Assembly: GCA_964354345.1 (NCBI GenBank) | Contig: CAYGZL010000052.1 | Span: 3,333 to 67,332, forward strand | Origin: CAYGZL01 sp964354345 | GTDB taxonomy: Bacteria; Chloroflexota; Anaerolineae; Anaerolineales; UBA4823 | Length of the DNA stretch: 64,000 nt | Direction of reading: 5' to 3' | Shown here: piece by piece, positions 61,322 to 64,000 of the stretch | Position numbering within the stretch: the first letter of the stretch is position 1 | Layout: each line of letters begins with the position of its first letter | Position numbers and translations under genes: made by a program | Notes under the pieces: generated by a model | What the model was told of the DNA's origin: nothing | The model's database searches: none | Seen by the model: only the letters and a program-made list of their open reading frames with translations

Positions 61322-62944
61322 TCAGCGATTGTTTTGGTGTGCCCCTACGAAGACTTGAGTCGAACTACGCGACCCCGATTCTAAAGTGGGCAACTCTTTT
61401 ACAATGTATTGAAGAAAGGCAAAAGGTGAGTTTAGCTCACAATCGATGATTTTGCCTTGCCCGTCAATTATAAACTGCTTGACTAAAATCTGTAAGAGGG
61501 TTGATCGCTCCTTTTCTCCCAGACGCTCATAAAGAAAATTAATCCGGGTCATCAATAGCAAGGCTGCGTCCAAATCATCCACTCGCACCAGGGTCTCCCG
61601 CTCGAGTTCAGTTATACTAACCTCGGTTCGTAAAACTTTTTCTTGCCACTCTTTTCGCAATTGATCATATGTCTCCTCACTGATTTTATTGGTTATCAGC
61701 AACCGGCCAAGCCGACTTTCTTCTTCCTTCAACCGAGACAATTGCCGCTGAAGACCGGCGACAGTCTCATCCCGATCTTCATGAGTAACCTTTTTTATCT
61801 GTGTCTGGTAGACTTTTTGAATTAACGGCACTTTAACTAGATCGATCCCAAACCGGTGAATCCACTCTGGAATCTGATCATCAACTATCTTGCAAGGGAT
61901 ATGGATTTTTTTACCCTTCACTTCTGTACTGGTTATGTAGTAGGAGTAACTGCGCGTGCAGCCGCTGGGAGTAGATCCAATCATTTTGTAACGCTTGCCA
62001 TCTTCTTTTAACCAGACAAGACCGCGCAGCAAGTAATGATGGACTTTATTGCGGGATTTATTGTCGTCATGTTGGTGAAGGATAGCAAGTCCCTTTGTGT
62101 AATTCTCTATGGTGATGATCGGCTCCCATTGCCCTTGAACTTCTCCCATTTTGATTCCAAAACGATCAGAGACGCTCCAACCAGCATAGAAAGGATTATG
62201 GAAGATCCTATGGAGGCGGTTGTTGGCATATAAACGCTTGCCAGTTTCGGGGTCGTTCCAGGCCCAGGGACGCCCACTGGCGCGTGTATACCCTTTCGCA
62301 ACCAGTTCTTCACAAATTTGGATCAGGGTATACTGTCCACTCAACAACAAATCCCACGCGTACTTGAGAACTGCGCTGGCTTCAGGATCAATTTCCACCC
62401 AGCGTTCATATTTATTGCTACTCACCAACCGTTCTTTGTTGACATACCCATCCGGCGCTTTTTGTGCCCACCCACCAGCTCGAAGCTTGGCTTCCATGCC
62501 ATCCGCTGTACGTTGGCGTAAGACATCCACTTCCCGCTGTGCCATACCCATCTGGATCAGGAACATGAAGAAACCATCTGGTGTCTCAGGCATCAGGCTG
62601 GGCATATGAGCTACCCTGATTTTGATCCCTAAACCCATCAACCGAGTAGCGGCCTGCAATCCTTCCACAGTGTTTCGGCCAAAACGGTCGGCTCGATATA
62701 ACCCCAATTGTGAAAAGTGACCAGCTTCAGCATCCGCTATCATCTGCTGATAATCTGCACGATTAGTAGTTGTGCCGGAAAGCATATCTTTGTATTCGCG
62801 CTTCAAAGGCAGATCGGATGATACGAGTAACTGCTCCTGGATTCGCTGCCTCTGCATAGCAAATGAACGCTCCGGGGTTTGCTTATCCTCGTCGCTTACT
62901 CGCAAATAAGTGGCCCACCCAGGGGAATTCAATCGCTCAGTCAA
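61322..62944 (-). CDS. large serine recombinase
   Basis: 540 aa. The resolvase domain starts with YLRVSDEDK, in which S17 is the nucleophile; LGLYRADRFGRNTVEG and GMAQREVDVLRQRT follow. The recombinase domain (about 160-300; APDGYVNKER, YTLIQICEELVAKGYTR) and a coiled coil (about 390-455, ETVAGLQRQLSRLKEEESRLG) complete the large serine recombinase layout. The zinc-ribbon portion (LLRGLVWLKEDGKRYKMIG) has lost the usual cysteines. Start TTG at 62944 with GGGAG at good spacing. It is adjacent to the right copy of the 29-bp repeat. Function: integrase or transposase, orientation-specific. Confidence 0.9.
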   Translation of the reverse strand: MTERLNSPGWATYLRVSDEDKQTPERSFAMQRQRIQEQLLVSSDLPLKREYKDMLSGTTTNRADYQQMIADAEAGHFSQLGLYRADRFGRNTVEGLQAATRLMGLGIKIRVAHMPSLMPETPDGFFMFLIQMGMAQREVDVLRQRTADGMEAKLRAGGWAQKAPDGYVNKERLVSSNKYERWVEIDPEASAVLKYAWDLLLSGQYTLIQICEELVAKGYTRASGRPWAWNDPETGKRLYANNRLHRIFHNPFYAGWSVSDRFGIKMGEVQGQWEPIITIENYTKGLAILHQHDDNKSRNKVHHYLLRGLVWLKEDGKRYKMIGSTPSGCTRSYSYYITSTEVKGKKIHIPCKIVDDQIPEWIHRFGIDLVKVPLIQKVYQTQIKKVTHEDRDETVAGLQRQLSRLKEEESRLGRLLITNKISEETYDQLRKEWQEKVLRTEVSITELERETLVRVDDLDAALLLMTRINFLYERLGEKERSTLLQILVKQFIIDGQGKIIDCELNSPFAFLQYIVKELPTLESGSRSSTQVFVGAHQNNR

Positions 62945-62993
62945 GAGAAACTCCCGAAAAACATCACTGAATGCTAAGGCATGTCCAACTGCG

Positions 62994-63022
62994 CGTCAAG
63001 TGACGCTAGTGTTACCTAACTC
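62994..63022 (+). repeat. 29-bp direct repeat, right copy (candidate attR)
   Basis: Same orientation as the copy at 52771, 26/29. It starts 50 bp upstream of the recombinase start codon and overlaps the stop codon and last codons of the small gene 62996-63223. Both copies, read leftward, end in a frame Thr-Ser-Val-Thr-stop, so a shared coding tail is an alternative to an attachment site. Confidence 0.5.
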
Positions 63023-63223
63023 TGAATCATATTCGGAAGATGAAGACTCTATGGATTGACAATCAATGACCTGACCACTCATAAACTGTTGAAGCTGATC
63101 CAGTTCTTCTTGGGTGAGAACAGCTAACAGCAAGCGCCCAACCTCAAGTACCCGTTTGACTTCATCAACCGTCACAATGGATTCACCTGAGTTATCTTCA
63201 ATAGATTTAGAAGCCATCTTCAT
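62996..63223 (-). CDS. small acidic hypothetical protein upstream of recombinase
   Basis: 75 aa, starting MKMASKSIEDNSGE and containing VKRVLEVGRLLLAVLTQEELDQLQQFM and an acidic Ser-rich tail ESSSSEYDSEL. No family recognised. It ends 51 bp before the recombinase gene and may be co-transcribed; the helix LTQEELDQLQQFM resembles small accessory proteins of mobile elements. ATG at 63223. Confidence 0.55.
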   Translation of the reverse strand: MKMASKSIEDNSGESIVTVDEVKRVLEVGRLLLAVLTQEELDQLQQFMSGQVIDCQSIESSSSEYDSELGNTSVT

Positions 63224-63227
63224 CTTC

Positions 63228-63274
63228 CGAACAGGTAACGCGAACAGGACTCATTCGATAGCAGAATCCTATCG
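63228..63274. promoter_or_regulatory. tandem CGAACAGG and inverted repeat before the small gene
   Basis: CGAACAGG occurs at 63228-63235 and 63241-63248, 13 bp apart (more than one helical turn). It is followed by CGATAG (63256-63261) and CTATCG (63269-63274), a 6-bp inverted repeat. The position upstream of the leftward small gene and recombinase makes it a candidate control site, perhaps for the LexA-like protein next to it. CGAAC also starts the Gram-positive SOS box, but the second half is not present. Confidence 0.35.
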
Positions 63275-63334
63275 GAAGAAGGTAGAGGCGTCTCGGCTTG
63301 AGTTAGCCGTAAGTTTGCTATTGAACGGGGATTC

Positions 63335-64000
63335 TTAGAAAGCCAGCGGCCTGGTGAGTCTTAAGGCAGTAGCCACGATTAAACGGGGTGAGATAGGTCC
63401 AATTGGCCATCGTTGTTCATCGGAGACCTGGGTGAACCAGGCTTCGGTATCATCATCGTAAGCCAGTGGATACCAGTTGATCCATTGCTCGACTTCCGGA
63501 TCAGCCAATTTCTCAGGAACAGGATACCAGATTGCCGTTTCATACGATTGAACTTCACGATCAATCGTCTTGCTGGCAACCCTGATCAAGAACATCCGCT
63601 TGCCAATCGGAGCCAGGCAGGTATCTCCGGGTTGTGGCTTTTTATGCAGATCGAAGATAATCCGATCCCCCATCAAAATACTCGCCTGGGGAATATCGCT
63701 CATAGCGATGAGTGCAAATACGGTATCTGGAGCTGCGCCAGCAAATACGCTGGCAAAGTGACCATGATTCTGGGGAAAATCGAATACCTCGCCATACTCC
63801 CGTATCTTACCGGTTATTGGTACTTCGATAACAATCTCGGCGGAACCGGCGCGTTCAATCAAGCGGATGAAAAAGCCGGATTTTGGATCGCGCGCAAAGT
63901 ATAGATAACCCTTTTCATGAAGCGCTTCCAGTGTCTTGTGGGCAGTGGGCAAGGTAACGCTGAACTGATCAGCGATTTCTTCCAGACGCGGCGAACTCTC
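63335..64000 (-). CDS. LexA-like repressor (wHTH + S24-like domain), 5' end outside window
   Basis: At least 222 codons, open through base 64000. The visible N-terminus is a winged HTH (SPRLEEIADQFSVTLPTAHKTLEALHEKGYL), then a beta-rich domain with FALIAMSDIPQASILMGDRIIFDLHKKPQPGD, shaped like the LexA/S24 peptidase fold. The Ser is plausible in that motif, but the catalytic Lys position (LexA VTVKRL) reads FLIRVAS, so self-cleavage is doubtful. It lies upstream of the small gene and recombinase in the same direction, a likely regulator of the mobile element. Confidence 0.65.
   Translation of the reverse strand, partial: ESSPRLEEIADQFSVTLPTAHKTLEALHEKGYLYFARDPKSGFFIRLIERAGSAEIVIEVPITGKIREYGEVFDFPQNHGHFASVFAGAAPDTVFALIAMSDIPQASILMGDRIIFDLHKKPQPGDTCLAPIGKRMFLIRVASKTIDREVQSYETAIWYPVPEKLADPEVEQWINWYPLAYDDDTEAWFTQVSDEQRWPIGPISPRLIVATALRLTRPLAF

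Noticed and set aside
61322..64000. Prophage at the right end.
   Set aside because: Recombinase and a LexA-like protein are present but no capsid, terminase or tail genes are visible; an integrative element fits better.

Overview
The window looks like the chromosome of a Chloroflexota bacterium, most likely class Anaerolineae. This is inferred from gene content and protein style: a zinc-ribbon/LysM protein with Thr-Pro linkers, a nuoC-nuoD fusion, type 2 IPP isomerase, a two-subunit ferredoxin-dependent 2-oxoacid oxidoreductase, GlnS beside GltX, and the mreBCD-pbp2-rodA order. No rRNA or housekeeping marker pins it to a genus. Base composition looks close to 50% GC in the core and locally higher in the accessory right third.

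Layout. (1) 1-7.8 kb, minus strand: a fatty-acid beta-oxidation cluster (SCP2 protein, thiolase, FadN-type hydratase/dehydrogenase, two acyl-CoA dehydrogenases) with a CNNM/CBS membrane protein inside it. (2) 7.9-13.8 kb: a MATE-like transporter, a decayed LysE gene, an SRPBCC-PDZ-DinB fusion, TauE/SafE, an Rrf2 regulator, a metallo-beta-lactamase-fold hydrolase and an ArsR/SufR-like regulator. (3) 13.9-25.0 kb, plus strand: IscX-like protein, NuoB, NuoCD, NuoI, an Mrp ATPase without its CxxC, PSP1/RicT, PIG-L deacetylase, M20 amidohydrolase, GntR regulator and KorAB. (4) 25.2-32.6 kb: MreB, MreC, MreD, PBP2, RodA/FtsW and GltX, convergent with GlnS; a tRNA-Gln(CUG) follows. (5) 34.6-38.0 kb: a MerR regulator with a VIT-VWA protein, then a radical-SAM fragment. 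(6) 38.2-50.5 kb: SucCD, AcpP, type 2 IDI, polyprenyl synthase, HemW, LysM protein, a wrecked citrate synthase gene beside Mdh, TrxB, Pnp and RpsO. (7) 50.7-64 kb: an accessory region rich in broken genes (nitroreductase, GNAT, serine hydrolase, MerR, three damaged aldo/keto reductases, polysaccharide deacetylase) with intact AKR, DUF1566, TetR, nucleotidyltransferase pair, large serine recombinase and LexA-like genes.

The core genes fit a respiratory or fermentative heterotroph oxidising fatty acids and 2-oxoacids: beta-oxidation yields acetyl-CoA, KorAB and SucCD carry the lower TCA branch, and complex I modules take electrons. The right end looks like a mobile island. A 29-bp imperfect direct repeat (52771-52799 and 62994-63022, 26/29 identical) brackets about 10.2 kb, with the serine recombinase gene next to the right copy. 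Inside, two copies of a different 50-bp repeat, each beside a long hairpin, lie at the 3' ends of two genes.

All calls come from reading translations and sequence by eye; no database search was run.
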